A stretch of 64,000 bases of DNA from JBNKVT01 sp050299335 (lineage in GTDB: Bacteria; Pseudomonadota; Alphaproteobacteria; Rhodobacterales; Rhodobacteraceae). Within the stretch, counting starts at the first letter, position 1, and each line of letters starts with the position of its first letter. The DNA lies in the NCBI GenBank assembly GCA_050299335.1, contig JBNKVT010000035.1:62001-126000 (forward strand). Direction: 5' to 3'. The notes beneath the pieces were generated by a model. That model was not told the DNA's origin, did no database searches, and saw only the letters and a program-made list of their open reading frames with translations. The translations under genes and the position numbers were made by a program. Shown here in pieces: positions 26,924 through 35,526 of the stretch.

Positions 26924-27400
26924 ATGGCCGATTTGGTCGTGTTCGTTCCATTCAGCGTAGGCACCGGCAAGGGGGACATACGTGAAAACGCCGAAGAAAT
27001 CAGAGAGAGAGGAGGTCAGCTGACCGACTTTGACAATGTCTATATCGTCTATGCCGGAAACAGCGGAAAGATCGTGTGCGAGCTCGGTGATACAATTGTC
27101 GTTCACGCCCATGGCGCGAAGGACTCGACCGCCCTCTATGACAATCTGGGCGGCGAGGTGACGATGGCGAACGTGCTCAAGGAGCTCCGTCTGCTGGAGG
27201 CCGAAAAATGTGCATGCGCCTATTTCGCGGTGTGTTTCGGCGCGCTGAAGGGTCATATCGCCTTCGAGTGGAACAAGTCGGTATCCGGCAAGGTCTTCAG
27301 CACGACGGAAATCCTGCAAGGCGCCCTGATCAAGACGACCCGGCACTCGGTCATCGCGAGCATGTTCTCGGGCAGCGATAAACGGATGACCCTGCTCTGA
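26924..27400 (+). CDS. Orphan protein with caspase/CHAT-like His-Cys layout
   Basis: 158 residues, not recognised as a named family. The predicted order is strand (LVVFVPF), helix (RENAEEIRER), strand (VYIVYAGNSGK), strand ending IVVHAHGAKD with His61/His63-Gly64, helix, then strand AYFAVCFGA with Cys104. A strand-His-Gly followed about 41 residues later by a strand-Cys is the arrangement of caspase/CHAT-type cysteine proteases, so a minimal protease is possible (inference). It uses codons such as AGA and AGG more than its neighbours (near 27000-27015), hinting at transfer. ATG 26924 with AGGAG upstream is preferred to GTG 26921. It stands alone between two operons, with 148-nt and 123-nt flanks. 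Confidence 0.7.
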   Translation: MADLVVFVPFSVGTGKGDIRENAEEIRERGGQLTDFDNVYIVYAGNSGKIVCELGDTIVVHAHGAKDSTALYDNLGGEVTMANVLKELRLLEAEKCACAYFAVCFGALKGHIAFEWNKSVSGKVFSTTEILQGALIKTTRHSVIASMFSGSDKRMTLL

Positions 27401-27523
27401 ACGCCGGCCCCAGCGTCGCTTCTGAATCTCCTGAGCCACAGAACGGCATGGACCGGCGTCAGGGACTGGCCCCATTTTCGCAACTGCGGTAGGCTGCCGA
27501 TATCGTTCCCTGGTGCGTGCCGA

Positions 27524-28441
27524 ATGCAGATTTACCTCCCCATCGCCGAAGTGTCGGTCAACGCCTTTCTTCTGCTCGGGCTCGGCGGGCTGGTGGGGGT
27601 CCTTTCTGGCATGTTCGGGGTTGGAGGCGGGTTCCTCATGACGCCCTTGCTGTTCTTCATCGGCATCCCCCCGGCGGTGGCGGTCGCCACCGAAGCCAAC
27701 CAGATCGTCGCCTCGTCCTTTTCCGGGGCGCTGGCGCATTTCCGACGCCGCACCGTCGATATCAAGATGGGACTGGTGCTTCTGGCAGGCGGGCTTTTCG
27801 GTTCGTTCTTCGGCGTCCAGCTGTTCCGCATCCTCAAGGAACTCGGCCAGGTCGAACTGCTGGTCCAGCTTTGCTACGTGATCTTTCTGGGCATCGTCGG
27901 CGGGCTGATGTTCCTCGAGAGCCTGCGCGCCATCCTGCGCACCCGTGACCCCAATGCCCGGCCTCCGGCGCGCAAGAAACACATGTGGGTCCATGGCTTG
28001 CCGCTGAAGATGCGGTTCCGGCAGTCGCAGCTTTATATCTCGGCCATCCCGCCCTTCCTGATCGGGGCGGCGGTCGGCATCCTCGCCGCCATAATGGGGG
28101 TCGGCGGCGGGTTCATCATGGTTCCGGCGATGATCTATATCCTCGGCATGCCGACCAAGGTCGTGATCGGGACGTCGCTGTTCCAAATCATCTTCGTAAC
28201 CGGCTTCACCACGCTGATGCACGCCACCCAGAACTATACCGTCGACATGGTCCTCGCCGTCCTGTTGCTGATCGGCGGCGCGATCGGGGCGCAGGTGGGC
28301 ACGCGGATCGGGGTCAGGATGAAGGCCGAGCAGTTGCGGGTTCTGCTGGCACTGATGGTTCTCGTGGTCTGCGGGAAACTGCTGTTCGACCTCGTGGTCG
28401 AGCCGGTGGAGCTCTATTCGATCGGGGAGACGGGGCATTGA
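27524..28441 (+). CDS. TauE/SafE-family sulfite/organosulfonate exporter
   Basis: A 305-residue membrane protein with two repeated halves, each with the family's glycine motif: GMFGVGGGFLMTP (about 31-43) and IMGVGGGFIMVP (about 190-201). About eight or nine helices are visible. It probably exports sulfite, sulfoacetate or a related anion. Its TGA overlaps the TTG start of the TIGR02186 gene, a pairing found in many alphaproteobacteria. Confidence 0.9.
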   Translation: MQIYLPIAEVSVNAFLLLGLGGLVGVLSGMFGVGGGFLMTPLLFFIGIPPAVAVATEANQIVASSFSGALAHFRRRTVDIKMGLVLLAGGLFGSFFGVQLFRILKELGQVELLVQLCYVIFLGIVGGLMFLESLRAILRTRDPNARPPARKKHMWVHGLPLKMRFRQSQLYISAIPPFLIGAAVGILAAIMGVGGGFIMVPAMIYILGMPTKVVIGTSLFQIIFVTGFTTLMHATQNYTVDMVLAVLLLIGGAIGAQVGTRIGVRMKAEQLRVLLALMVLVVCGKLLFDLVVEPVELYSIGETGH

Positions 28442-29199
28442 TCCGGGTACTTCTCGCCCTCCTCCTGGCCCTGCCAGCCGCCGCACAGGAGAGCGTGATC
28501 GGCAAGCTGAGCCAGAACAAGGTCTCGATCACTGCCAATTTCGACGGGTCGGAGATTTTCGTCTTCGGTGCCGTCAAGCGCGATTTCGCGGTGCCTGAGG
28601 GCACACCACCCCTCAACATCATCATCACCGTCACCGGACCTTCCAAACCGGTCATGGTCCGCCAGAAGGAGCGGATCCTCGGCATCTGGGTCAACCGGCA
28701 TGCCATGCAGGTCGATGCGGCACCCAGTTTCTACACCATCGCCACTACCGGCCCCCTGGACGAGATCATGAGCACCGAGGCGCAGGTCGCCCACGATATC
28801 GGCCTCAACCGCCTCGTCCGCCTGTCCGGTCCGGTCGCGGGGATACGAAATCCAACGGCCTTCACCTCGGCGCTGATCCGGATCAACGAGAAATCCGGGC
28901 TCTATGCGCGCCATAGCGGCGGGATCGAACTGATCGAGGAGACGCTGTTTTCGACCAATATCGCCCTGCCCTCCAATCTGACCGAGGGCGACTACCAGAC
29001 AAGGATGTATCTCCTGCGCGCCCGCGAGGTGGTCCATGTCGCGGAGACCACCATCTCGGTCCGCAAGGAGGGGATGGAGCGCTGGATCACCTTGCTGGCC
29101 CATGAGCAGCCCCTGATCTACGGTCTGCTTTCGATCGCGCTGGCGCTCTTCGTCGGCTGGGGGGCATCGGAGGCCTTCCGGGTGCTGTTGCGGCGATAG
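28438..29199 (+). CDS. TIGR02186 family membrane protein
   Basis: A 253-residue protein with an N-terminal signal (LLLALPAAAQE), a periplasmic domain beginning ESVIGKLSQNKVSITANFDGS and a C-terminal anchor (about 225-245, YGLLSIALALFVGWG). It matches what I know of the alphaproteobacterial TIGR02186/TMEM family that accompanies TauE/SafE exporters. Its biochemical role is unknown. It starts with TTG at 28438, overlapping the exporter stop by 4 nt, so it is translationally coupled. Confidence 0.85.
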   Translation: MIRVLLALLLALPAAAQESVIGKLSQNKVSITANFDGSEIFVFGAVKRDFAVPEGTPPLNIIITVTGPSKPVMVRQKERILGIWVNRHAMQVDAAPSFYTIATTGPLDEIMSTEAQVAHDIGLNRLVRLSGPVAGIRNPTAFTSALIRINEKSGLYARHSGGIELIEETLFSTNIALPSNLTEGDYQTRMYLLRAREVVHVAETTISVRKEGMERWITLLAHEQPLIYGLLSIALALFVGWGASEAFRVLLRR

Positions 29200-29272
29200 G
29201 AGTGTTGGGTCCTGCACGGGTGCGGGATCGGGGGGCGCCGGGCGGGAAAGAAGGGGTCGGGCGGGGTGCCAA

Positions 29273-29345
29273 CGCGTTCTTTCAAAGAACGCGACCGAAA
29301 TCTTCGAAAGATTTCGGTGGCAGACCTTCCGGTTCGTGCGGAAGG
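29273..29345. repeat. Cluster of three consecutive palindromes
   Basis: Three hairpins follow one another at a convergent junction: 29273-29293 (10-bp arms, one central base), 29294-29318 (11-bp arms ACCGAAATCTT/AAGATTTCGGT, CGA centre) and 29325-29345 (7-bp arms CCTTCCG/CGGAAGG). The first two abut with no gap. They lie between the TIGR02186 stop and the EamA stop. The function could be bidirectional termination or a REP-type intergenic unit. Confidence 0.8.
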
Positions 29346-29407
29346 GCATCCTTCCTTGAAGGGAGAGGTTCGGGAAATCACCACCCGTCCCCCGAGGTTT
29401 GCCGGCG

Positions 29408-30286
29408 CTATCTGCCGGTGGACTTCCTCCGCTGTTCGCGCCAGAGGGTGAAGAGCCCGGCCGAGACGATGATTGCCACCCCGAGGACCGTCCAGCCCTG
29501 CAGGAGGTCGCCGAAAAACACGATGCCGATGGACGAGGCGAAGACCAGTTGCAGATAGGCGAAGGGTTGCACCGTCGCGGCCTCGGTGGCTTCCAGGGCC
29601 TTGATCAGCAGATAATGCCCCGAGGCCCCGAAGACGCAAAGGGCGGCCATCCAGCCCCAGTCGGCGGCGGTCTGCATCGGGTTCCACCAGAAGGGGGCGA
29701 CAAGGGTGATGGCGACGGCGCCGGCGACGCCGGTGTAGAAGAAGCTGGTCTCGGATGTGTCATGGCGCGAGACCATGCGGGTCAGGAGTGCATAGAGGGC
29801 AAACATGAGGGCGGCGGCCACCGCGATCAGGGCTTCGGGCGAGAAGACGGCGAAGCCGGGGCGGAGGATGATGAGCACCCCGACGAACCCTGCCCCGACG
29901 GCGGACCAGCGGCGCCAGCCGATCCGCTCGCCGAGCACGGGGCCGGACAGGGCCGAGACGATCAGCGGATAGGCGGCGAAGATCGCGTGGGCCTCGACGA
30001 GGCCGAGCAGGACGAAGCCGAGGACCATGACGCAGATTTCGGCCGCCAGAAGAACGCCGCGAAAAATCTGCAGCCTCGGGCGATTGGACCGCGCCACGCG
30101 CCTGATACCGCCGGGCTTCGAAGCCGACAGGGCGATGACGAAAGCCGCGAAGAACCAGTAACGGAACAGCGCCACGGTCATGACGTTGTAGCGCTCGGAC
30201 AGCAGACGCGAGAACCCGTCCTGGGTGGCGAAGACCAGCGTGGTCGCCACCATCAGCGCGATGCCCAGGCGCGGATTATCCTTCAC
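29408..30286 (-). CDS. EamA/DMT-family transporter
   Basis: A 292-residue, ten-helix drug/metabolite transporter with two EamA repeats. The N-terminal half contains LFRYWFFAAFV and the second half IGWRRWSAVGAGFVGVLIILRPG, the usual end of repeat one. The substrate is unknown (metabolite efflux). Its start overlaps the stop of mnmD by 4 nt, so the two are co-transcribed. Confidence 0.88.
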   Translation of the reverse strand: MKDNPRLGIALMVATTLVFATQDGFSRLLSERYNVMTVALFRYWFFAAFVIALSASKPGGIRRVARSNRPRLQIFRGVLLAAEICVMVLGFVLLGLVEAHAIFAAYPLIVSALSGPVLGERIGWRRWSAVGAGFVGVLIILRPGFAVFSPEALIAVAAALMFALYALLTRMVSRHDTSETSFFYTGVAGAVAITLVAPFWWNPMQTAADWGWMAALCVFGASGHYLLIKALEATEAATVQPFAYLQLVFASSIGIVFFGDLLQGWTVLGVAIIVSAGLFTLWREQRRKSTGR

Positions 30287-31068
30287 AGGCGGCCTCGCGT
30301 CATATGGCGCTTGCGGCCATAGCCTGGCACGCGCTCGACAGCGAAGCCGGCCTCCGCCAACGCCTGGCGAACCTGACCGGCGGCGGAATATGTGGCGAAG
30401 CTGCCTCCGGCTGCCGTGTGCCGGGCAACCTCAGCGAGGAGAGGACGGGACCAGAGACCGGGGTTTCTGGCCGGCGAGAAGCCGTCGAGGAACCAGGCAT
30501 CAGCCAGGCCCGGCCAGTCCGGGAGCGTGGAATTGGCATCGCCCTCGATGATGGTAAGGTCGAAGGCAGTCGGAGCGGCTTCGCAATTGACGGATACCAT
30601 CCCCCTATACCCTGCGGCGTCGGCGATCTGCCGGGTCTCCTTGACAGGCTCCGCGGGCTTGCCGGCGCAGGACAACTGGACTCGCCTTAGGCGACCCGCG
30701 CTCTCGCCCTCACTGCTGCAGGTATCCCAGGCATCGAGGAGCGGGGTGGCGAAGCGGGCGAGGGACGGAAAGGCGGCGAGGGCTCTGGCCATCTGGTCTG
30801 CGGTGAGCGGGAAGGCTTCGAAGCTGGTAAAGCGCAAGGGGCCTTCCATGCCGGAGGCCTCCCAGGCAGCCCAGGCGGCCAGGGCGTTGAGGCCGGTGCC
30901 GAAGCCGAGCTCGGCGATATGGAACCCGGCGCGGAAACGGGCCGGCAGGTCGTTGCCGGCGAGAAAGACATGTTCGGTCTCGGCCAGCCCGTTCTCGAGC
31001 GAGAAATAGGGGTCGTCGAAGCGAGTCGAGACCGGGATGCCCGTCTCGGTCCAGGTGAGTGTTGGCAT
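30283..31068 (-). CDS. mnmD: tRNA mnm5s2U methyltransferase MnmD
   Basis: A 261-residue SAM-dependent methyltransferase of the MnmD (DUF752, MnmC N-half) family. PYFSLENGLAETEHVFLAGNDL (20-41), the SAM loop IAELGFGTGLN (51-61), then IIEGDA and DAWFLDGFSPARNP (about 190-203) are diagnostic. It finishes methylaminomethyl-2-thiouridine at tRNA U34. A stretch at about 118-165 (SCAGKPAEPVKETRQIADAA) looks longer than the loop I expect here and its DNA reads less like its surroundings. An FAD oxidase that could do the MnmC oxidase step diverges from it. Confidence 0.88.
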   Translation of the reverse strand: MPTLTWTETGIPVSTRFDDPYFSLENGLAETEHVFLAGNDLPARFRAGFHIAELGFGTGLNALAAWAAWEASGMEGPLRFTSFEAFPLTADQMARALAAFPSLARFATPLLDAWDTCSSEGESAGRLRRVQLSCAGKPAEPVKETRQIADAAGYRGMVSVNCEAAPTAFDLTIIEGDANSTLPDWPGLADAWFLDGFSPARNPGLWSRPLLAEVARHTAAGGSFATYSAAGQVRQALAEAGFAVERVPGYGRKRHMTRGRL

Positions 31069-31122
31069 CGCGGGCCGCCCGGTGTTTTATCCTTGCGGGC
31101 AGAATGGGTCGAAGGCGCGGCG

Positions 31123-32226
31123 ATGGCAACGCGAAAAACCTGGGACGTGGCGGTGGTCGGCGGCGGTATATTCGGGCTGAGCTGTGCCTGGGCCTGCGCG
31201 CGCCGGGGGCTGCGCGTGGGGTTGGTCGAAAGGGCGGAGATCGCCTCGGGGGCCAGCGGCGGGATCGTGGGGGCGTTGTCGCCCCACACGCCGGACCGGT
31301 GGAACCCCAAGAAGCAGTTTCAGTTCGAGGCGCTGCTGGCGGCGGAGACGCATTGGCAGGCGGTGGAACAGGTCTCGGGACAGGACAGCGGCTATGCGCG
31401 GGTCGGGCGGCTGTTGCCGCTGGTGACGGCACATGCGCGGGCGCTGGCGGAGGACAGGGCGGCGGGCGCGCGGGCGTTCTGGGGCGGGTCGGCGGAGTGG
31501 ACGGTATGGACGGACGGGATGGCGGCGGACTGGCTGGACCAGAGGGCGGCCCCCTTCGGCATCGTCCGCGAAACGCTCTCGGCCCGGATCGCGCCGAGAC
31601 GGGCCTGCGCGGCCCTGGCCCGGGCGCTGCGGGAACTCGGCGCGGAGATTGCCGAGGGCTGGGAAATGACCGACTTCTCCGATGGCGGGATCGACGGGCC
31701 GGACGGCACCATTGCCGCGAAGGCGGTCATACTGGCTTGCGGTGTCGAGGGGTTCGCACGGATCAGTCCAAAAGCCGGGCAGGGGGAGAAGGGCCAGGCG
31801 GCGCTGCTGCGGCCCGAAGACCCGGCGGAGGGTCTGCCGATGATCTTTCATGACGGGATTTATGTCGTGCCGCAGGCGGACGGGACGGTGGCCGTGGGGT
31901 CGACCAGCGAACGGGACTGGCGCGTGGACGGGCCGGATCGGATGCTGGATCGGGTGCTGGAGAGGGCCGCTGTTTTCTGCCCTGCCTTGCGGGACGCCGA
32001 GGTGATCGAACGTTGGGCCGGGATCCGGCCACGGCCGCGAATGCGCGACCCGATGCTGGGGCCGCTGCCCGGCCACGCGCGGGTGTTCGTGGCCAATGGG
32101 GCGTTCAAGATCGGTTTCGGGATCGCGCATAAGGTAGGCGAAGTGCTGGCGGATCTGGTGGAGGGGCGGGACCCGGAAATACCGAAGAGTTTTTCCCTCG
32201 GACACCATCTGGACACCCCGATCTGA
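31123..32226 (+). CDS. FAD-dependent amine oxidase (DAO family, possible MnmC oxidase half)
   Basis: A 367-residue DAO-fold flavoprotein. VVGGGIFGLSCAWACARRGL (9-28) is the dinucleotide-binding motif, followed by SGASGGIVGALSPH and, near the C-terminus, WAGIRPRPRMRDPMLGPLP and the FAD-closing segment GAFKIGFGIAHK. It would oxidise a C-N bond in a small amine or in carboxymethylaminomethyl-uridine. The divergent position next to mnmD favours the tRNA role, but a glycine/D-amino acid oxidase is an equal alternative on sequence alone. ATG 31123 lies 54 nt from the mnmD start. Confidence 0.82.
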   Translation: MATRKTWDVAVVGGGIFGLSCAWACARRGLRVGLVERAEIASGASGGIVGALSPHTPDRWNPKKQFQFEALLAAETHWQAVEQVSGQDSGYARVGRLLPLVTAHARALAEDRAAGARAFWGGSAEWTVWTDGMAADWLDQRAAPFGIVRETLSARIAPRRACAALARALRELGAEIAEGWEMTDFSDGGIDGPDGTIAAKAVILACGVEGFARISPKAGQGEKGQAALLRPEDPAEGLPMIFHDGIYVVPQADGTVAVGSTSERDWRVDGPDRMLDRVLERAAVFCPALRDAEVIERWAGIRPRPRMRDPMLGPLPGHARVFVANGAFKIGFGIAHKVGEVLADLVEGRDPEIPKSFSLGHHLDTPI

Positions 32227-32331
32227 GCCTTCGACAGGATGTCCATTCGCCGGGCCCCGAACCGCGCCGGTTGTCGCGAATTTCAGCGCTTCAAAGACCG
32301 ATCGGATGAACGGCCCGGCAAGTTCTCGGAC

Positions 32332-32949
32332 CTATGGAAGTGTGATATGGAAGAACTCGAAATTCGAGCGCAGCAACTCGCTGAGTTCCCAAACCGGCAA
32401 TGCCAGAAAGAAAAACGCCGCATCGCGGAGATTTCGGCGGAGGGTCTTGGTGCTGACCTCTATCACCGAGGCGGTGTGGAACAGCGACGGGTCGGGAAAG
32501 AACATCGGCACGCGGGCCGCATAGTCGTGGTAATCGGCGCCGAATTCGGCCTCGAGGAAGGCCTGCTCGCGCCGTGCGGTCAGCCACAGGATGGTCCCGA
32601 CGACCAGGGTCAGCCCGCAGGCCAGGATCAGCATCCCGAACATCAGTCCCGCCCCAAGCGTGGCGACGGTCGAGAAAAAGTAAAGCGGATTGCGGGTGAT
32701 CGAATACGGCCCTTCGGTGACCACTTTGCGGTTCTTGTGGCTGCCGATATAGAGCGTTGCCCAGAGCCGCCCGAGCACACCCCCGATCAGGAGGAAAATG
32801 CCGACGACTTCGAGGGATTCGATGAGAAGCCCTTCCTCCTCGTGTGCCGGTTGCGCGATGATGAGCAGCGGCAAGAGCAGCAGGACACCGACGCGGAGCG
32901 TGGTAAGGCGGATCTTCTGGTTGAAGGGCCGGACGGTCTGTTGCTGCAT
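32332..32949 (-). CDS. ICMT/PEMT-family membrane methyltransferase
   Basis: A 205-residue integral membrane protein with four or five helices. The region VVTEGPYSITRNPLYFFS (about 77-94) and the later EQAFLEAEFGADYHDYAARVP are the conserved SAM-site motifs of isoprenylcysteine/phospholipid methyltransferase-like proteins. The substrate is unknown; phospholipid or isoprenoid methylation is possible. It sits 32 nt after dsbB on the same strand and is convergent with the FAD oxidase. Confidence 0.85.
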   Translation of the reverse strand: MQQQTVRPFNQKIRLTTLRVGVLLLLPLLIIAQPAHEEEGLLIESLEVVGIFLLIGGVLGRLWATLYIGSHKNRKVVTEGPYSITRNPLYFFSTVATLGAGLMFGMLILACGLTLVVGTILWLTARREQAFLEAEFGADYHDYAARVPMFFPDPSLFHTASVIEVSTKTLRRNLRDAAFFFLALPVWELSELLRSNFEFFHITLP

Positions 32950-32981
32950 GGCGTGTCTCTGGCTGATGTGTCGGGTTCAGC

Positions 32982-33482
32982 CTAGCATTTCGGCGCGGCC
33001 GCCGCACGGCCTTTCAGGATTAAAGAGCGACGATAAGCCGCCATCCAGAGCCCGGCCAGAAACAGCGAGATGATCGCGTTCCAGCCGGCCATCGAGATGC
33101 CCATCAGCGACCAGGCGATCTCGTCGCAACGCACGACCGGGGCGGCGAGGATCTGGTTGAGAAGGTCTTCGGAGGACAACCCGCCAATGGGCCCGGAGGT
33201 GCAGGTATTGGGGCCTTCCCACCAGCCCTGCTCGACCCCGGCATGGTAGAGGCCGATCCCGGCACCGGCCAGTACCGTCAGGCCCCCAAGGGCGGCGATC
33301 AGCCGGGAAAAGGCGAAGATCGCGATCAGGCCCAGGGCGGCGGCGATCCCGTGGGGCCAGCGCTGCCAGATGCAGAGTTTGCAGGGCGCCAGATCGCCGA
33401 GATATTCGAAGCCGAAGGCCCCGGCGAGCATGGCGGCGGAACCGGCGGCGGCAAGAAGCGCGAGGGAGCGGGCAGTCATCAT
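32982..33482 (-). CDS. dsbB: Disulfide bond formation protein DsbB
   Basis: A 166-residue, four-helix membrane protein. The first periplasmic loop has CKLC in APCKLCIWQRWPH (about 33-45), the quinone-side Cys pair; the second loop carries Cys in NTCTSG and VVRCDE. This is the DsbB layout that reoxidises DsbA and passes electrons to ubiquinone. The start is an ATGATG at 33482/33479 overlapping the stop of the YqaA-like gene. No dsbA is in the window. Confidence 0.87.
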   Translation of the reverse strand: MMTARSLALLAAAGSAAMLAGAFGFEYLGDLAPCKLCIWQRWPHGIAAALGLIAIFAFSRLIAALGGLTVLAGAGIGLYHAGVEQGWWEGPNTCTSGPIGGLSSEDLLNQILAAPVVRCDEIAWSLMGISMAGWNAIISLFLAGLWMAAYRRSLILKGRAAAAPKC

Positions 33483-34066
33483 GTGGACCCCAGGTATTTC
33501 ACGGCGAGAATGCCTCCGAAAAGGAGGGCGAAGAACAGAAATGTCAGAGGGCCGAGCCAGCGTTCGATGAAAGTCCTGATCGGGCTCCCGAATTTCCACA
33601 GAAGGGCGGCGACAATGTAGAAACGCAAGCCCCGCGCGACAATCGACGAAATGGTGAAGACCCAGAAATCGAGACCCGTCGCACCGGAGGTGATGGTGAT
33701 GACCTTGTAGGGGAATGGCGTGACACCGGCGAAGAGCACCGCCCAGGCGCCCTGCTCGTTGAAGCGTTCCTTGAAGGCGGTGAATTCATCGGTGACGTGG
33801 TAGAATTCGATGATCCGTGCGCCGATGGTCTCAAAGAGCCCTGCGCCAATCAGATAGCCGAAGCTGCCACCGAGAACCGAGGCGAGGGTGCACAGACCGG
33901 CGAGAATCCAGACACGATGCGGGGCGGCGAGGATCATCGGGATCAAGAGCACATCTGGCGGGATCGGGAAGAACGAGCTTTCGGCGAAGGAAATGGCAAA
34001 GAGCACCCAGGGCGCGTAGCGGGTCGCCACCATTCCCATGGTCCATTTATAGAGCCGTTTGAGCAT
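33479..34066 (-). CDS. YqaA/DedA-family membrane protein
   Basis: A 195-residue protein with about five helices of the SNARE-associated/VTT (DedA) fold. FAESSFFPIPPDVLLIPMILA (28-48) and the GVTPFPYKVITITSGATGL segment with its Pro-Phe are typical of the YqaA subgroup. Members act in lipid scrambling or membrane homeostasis. ATG 34066 has AAAAGGG upstream; a GTG at 34087 would add seven residues. It overlaps dsbB by 4 nt. Confidence 0.87.
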   Translation of the reverse strand: MLKRLYKWTMGMVATRYAPWVLFAISFAESSFFPIPPDVLLIPMILAAPHRVWILAGLCTLASVLGGSFGYLIGAGLFETIGARIIEFYHVTDEFTAFKERFNEQGAWAVLFAGVTPFPYKVITITSGATGLDFWVFTISSIVARGLRFYIVAALLWKFGSPIRTFIERWLGPLTFLFFALLFGGILAVKYLGST

Positions 34067-34087
34067 GTTTCGCCCTTTTCGGGACAC

Positions 34088-34377
34088 TTCGAGTTCAAGC
34101 CCGGGACCGCCTCAGCCTTGCCCGGTATTTTGCCTGGGGCTCATGCAACATGGGCACGCGGCGGCGTCAAGACGAGACTTCGGGATTGCAGGGGCGACTG
34201 GGAAATCGTCGGGCGGCTTGAAAATCCCGGCCCGTTGCGCCACTCAGATTGCGCGGATTGCGCCTGGAGGGAACCGCGCCACAGGTGCTCGGCGGGGCCG
34301 CGACGCCATGAAGTCCGCGATCGAAGGCCGTCGGCGGTTCCGTGGGAACAGAACTGGCGCTAGGCACGGGGGGCAAA
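34088..34377. other. Intergenic region with no recognised feature
   Basis: About 290 bp between the divergent YqaA-like gene and the first sulfotransferase-like gene. It should contain promoters in both directions. I saw no gene, palindrome or riboswitch here that I can support. Confidence 0.5.
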
Positions 34378-35517
34378 TTGAAGATCATTCTGCATATTGG
34401 CCGGCACAAGACCGGCTCGACATCGATCCAACACAGCCTTCATGAGGCGCATGACGACCTGAGGGCGCAGGGGGTACTCTATCCCCAGGTGGATTTCGGC
34501 GACCGCGCTCACCATTTCCTGGCCTATCTGTGCCCCGATACCGCCGCGCTGCCCACGTATTTCCAGAACACCTTGGGGATCACGGACGCCGCCGCCCAAA
34601 GTCGCAGCCGGGAAATCTGGGCAGGGATCGTCGATGACATTCGCCGCAACCCGCCGGAAACTCTGTTATTGAGCACCGAGCTGCTTTGGACCGAGCAGGA
34701 AGTGGCCCACGGAGTGATGACACGGCTCCGGGAACTCAGCACGGATATCGAGGTGGTGGCTTATCTCCGAAACCCGGCAAGGCTCTATCTGTCAACATAC
34801 CAGCAGGCCCGCCTCGCCCTTGCCCCCCGCCCGGGTCCGGGGCCATTCCCGGATCGGGCGATCCTGGAAAACTGGGATGAAGCCGCGGAAGGACAGCTGA
34901 CCCTGGCGATTTTCGACCGGAAAATGTTGCATGGTGGCGACAGTGTCAGGGATTTCCGCCACAGGTTTCTCCGGCACCGGCTGCCGGATTGCGTCGAAAT
35001 CCCACCCAGCGAGGTCAATGTCGCGCTGACAGTAACCTGCCTGGATCTTCTTTCCGAACTCAGGGACTTGGGACCCGGGCGGCAACATATCTGGGAGCCG
35101 CTGCCACGCCGGCTCATCGCGCGGGTGAAGGCGCTGGAGGCGCGGCATGACCTGGCGGTTCGCCCGGTCCTGAAACCTGCGATAGAAGAGCAGATCATCC
35201 GCGCTTCGAGCGATCTTCACTGGCTGCGGGACAGGCATGGGCTGGTGTTTCCGGAAATCGATTACGACCGGATCGACGGCGTGCGCGGGGATGCGCTCGG
35301 GATGAAGAACCCGGGTTTCGCGGATATTTGCGATTATGACATCGAGAAGGCCGCGCGGCTGAGGGCCCTGCTGACCGACAGCCTTCTGGCCGACAGCCTT
35401 CTGGCCGACAGTCTCAGGCTGGCCGAAACGCCGAAACTGCGCTCGCCGGTCAAGCGGGCGCGGAACGCGCTGAGGCGGATGCGGCGCAGGATAATCCGGC
35501 AGATTACGGCCTCGTGA
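34378..35517 (+). CDS. Sulfotransferase-like P-loop protein, copy 1
   Basis: 379 residues. KIILHIGRHKTGSTSIQHSL (2-21) is a PAPS-loop-type motif (HKTGSTSIQ), and VVAYLRNPARLYLSTYQQ (about 125-142) resembles the 3'-phosphate site. The C-terminal tail is basic (RARNALRRMRRR). The 379-aa paralog follows 115 nt later, and both have the same TTG start in front of KIIL, with a G-rich ribosome binding site. A longer frame back to ATG 34342 has no homology in the paralog. The acceptor is unknown; LPS, exopolysaccharide or a lipid is likely by family. Confidence 0.82.
   Translation: MKIILHIGRHKTGSTSIQHSLHEAHDDLRAQGVLYPQVDFGDRAHHFLAYLCPDTAALPTYFQNTLGITDAAAQSRSREIWAGIVDDIRRNPPETLLLSTELLWTEQEVAHGVMTRLRELSTDIEVVAYLRNPARLYLSTYQQARLALAPRPGPGPFPDRAILENWDEAAEGQLTLAIFDRKMLHGGDSVRDFRHRFLRHRLPDCVEIPPSEVNVALTVTCLDLLSELRDLGPGRQHIWEPLPRRLIARVKALEARHDLAVRPVLKPAIEEQIIRASSDLHWLRDRHGLVFPEIDYDRIDGVRGDALGMKNPGFADICDYDIEKAARLRALLTDSLLADSLLADSLRLAETPKLRSPVKRARNALRRMRRRIIRQITAS
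35373..35417 (+). repeat. 15-bp microrepeat, three units, inside copy 1
   Basis: Three tandem 15-bp units of the form (GR)CCGACAGCCTTCT encode DSLLA DSLLA DSLR. The first two are nearly identical and the third has diverged. The paralog has no such repeat, so it arose after the duplication. Unit-number variation would keep the frame. Confidence 0.8.
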
Positions 35518-35526
35518 CCTCGCGGT

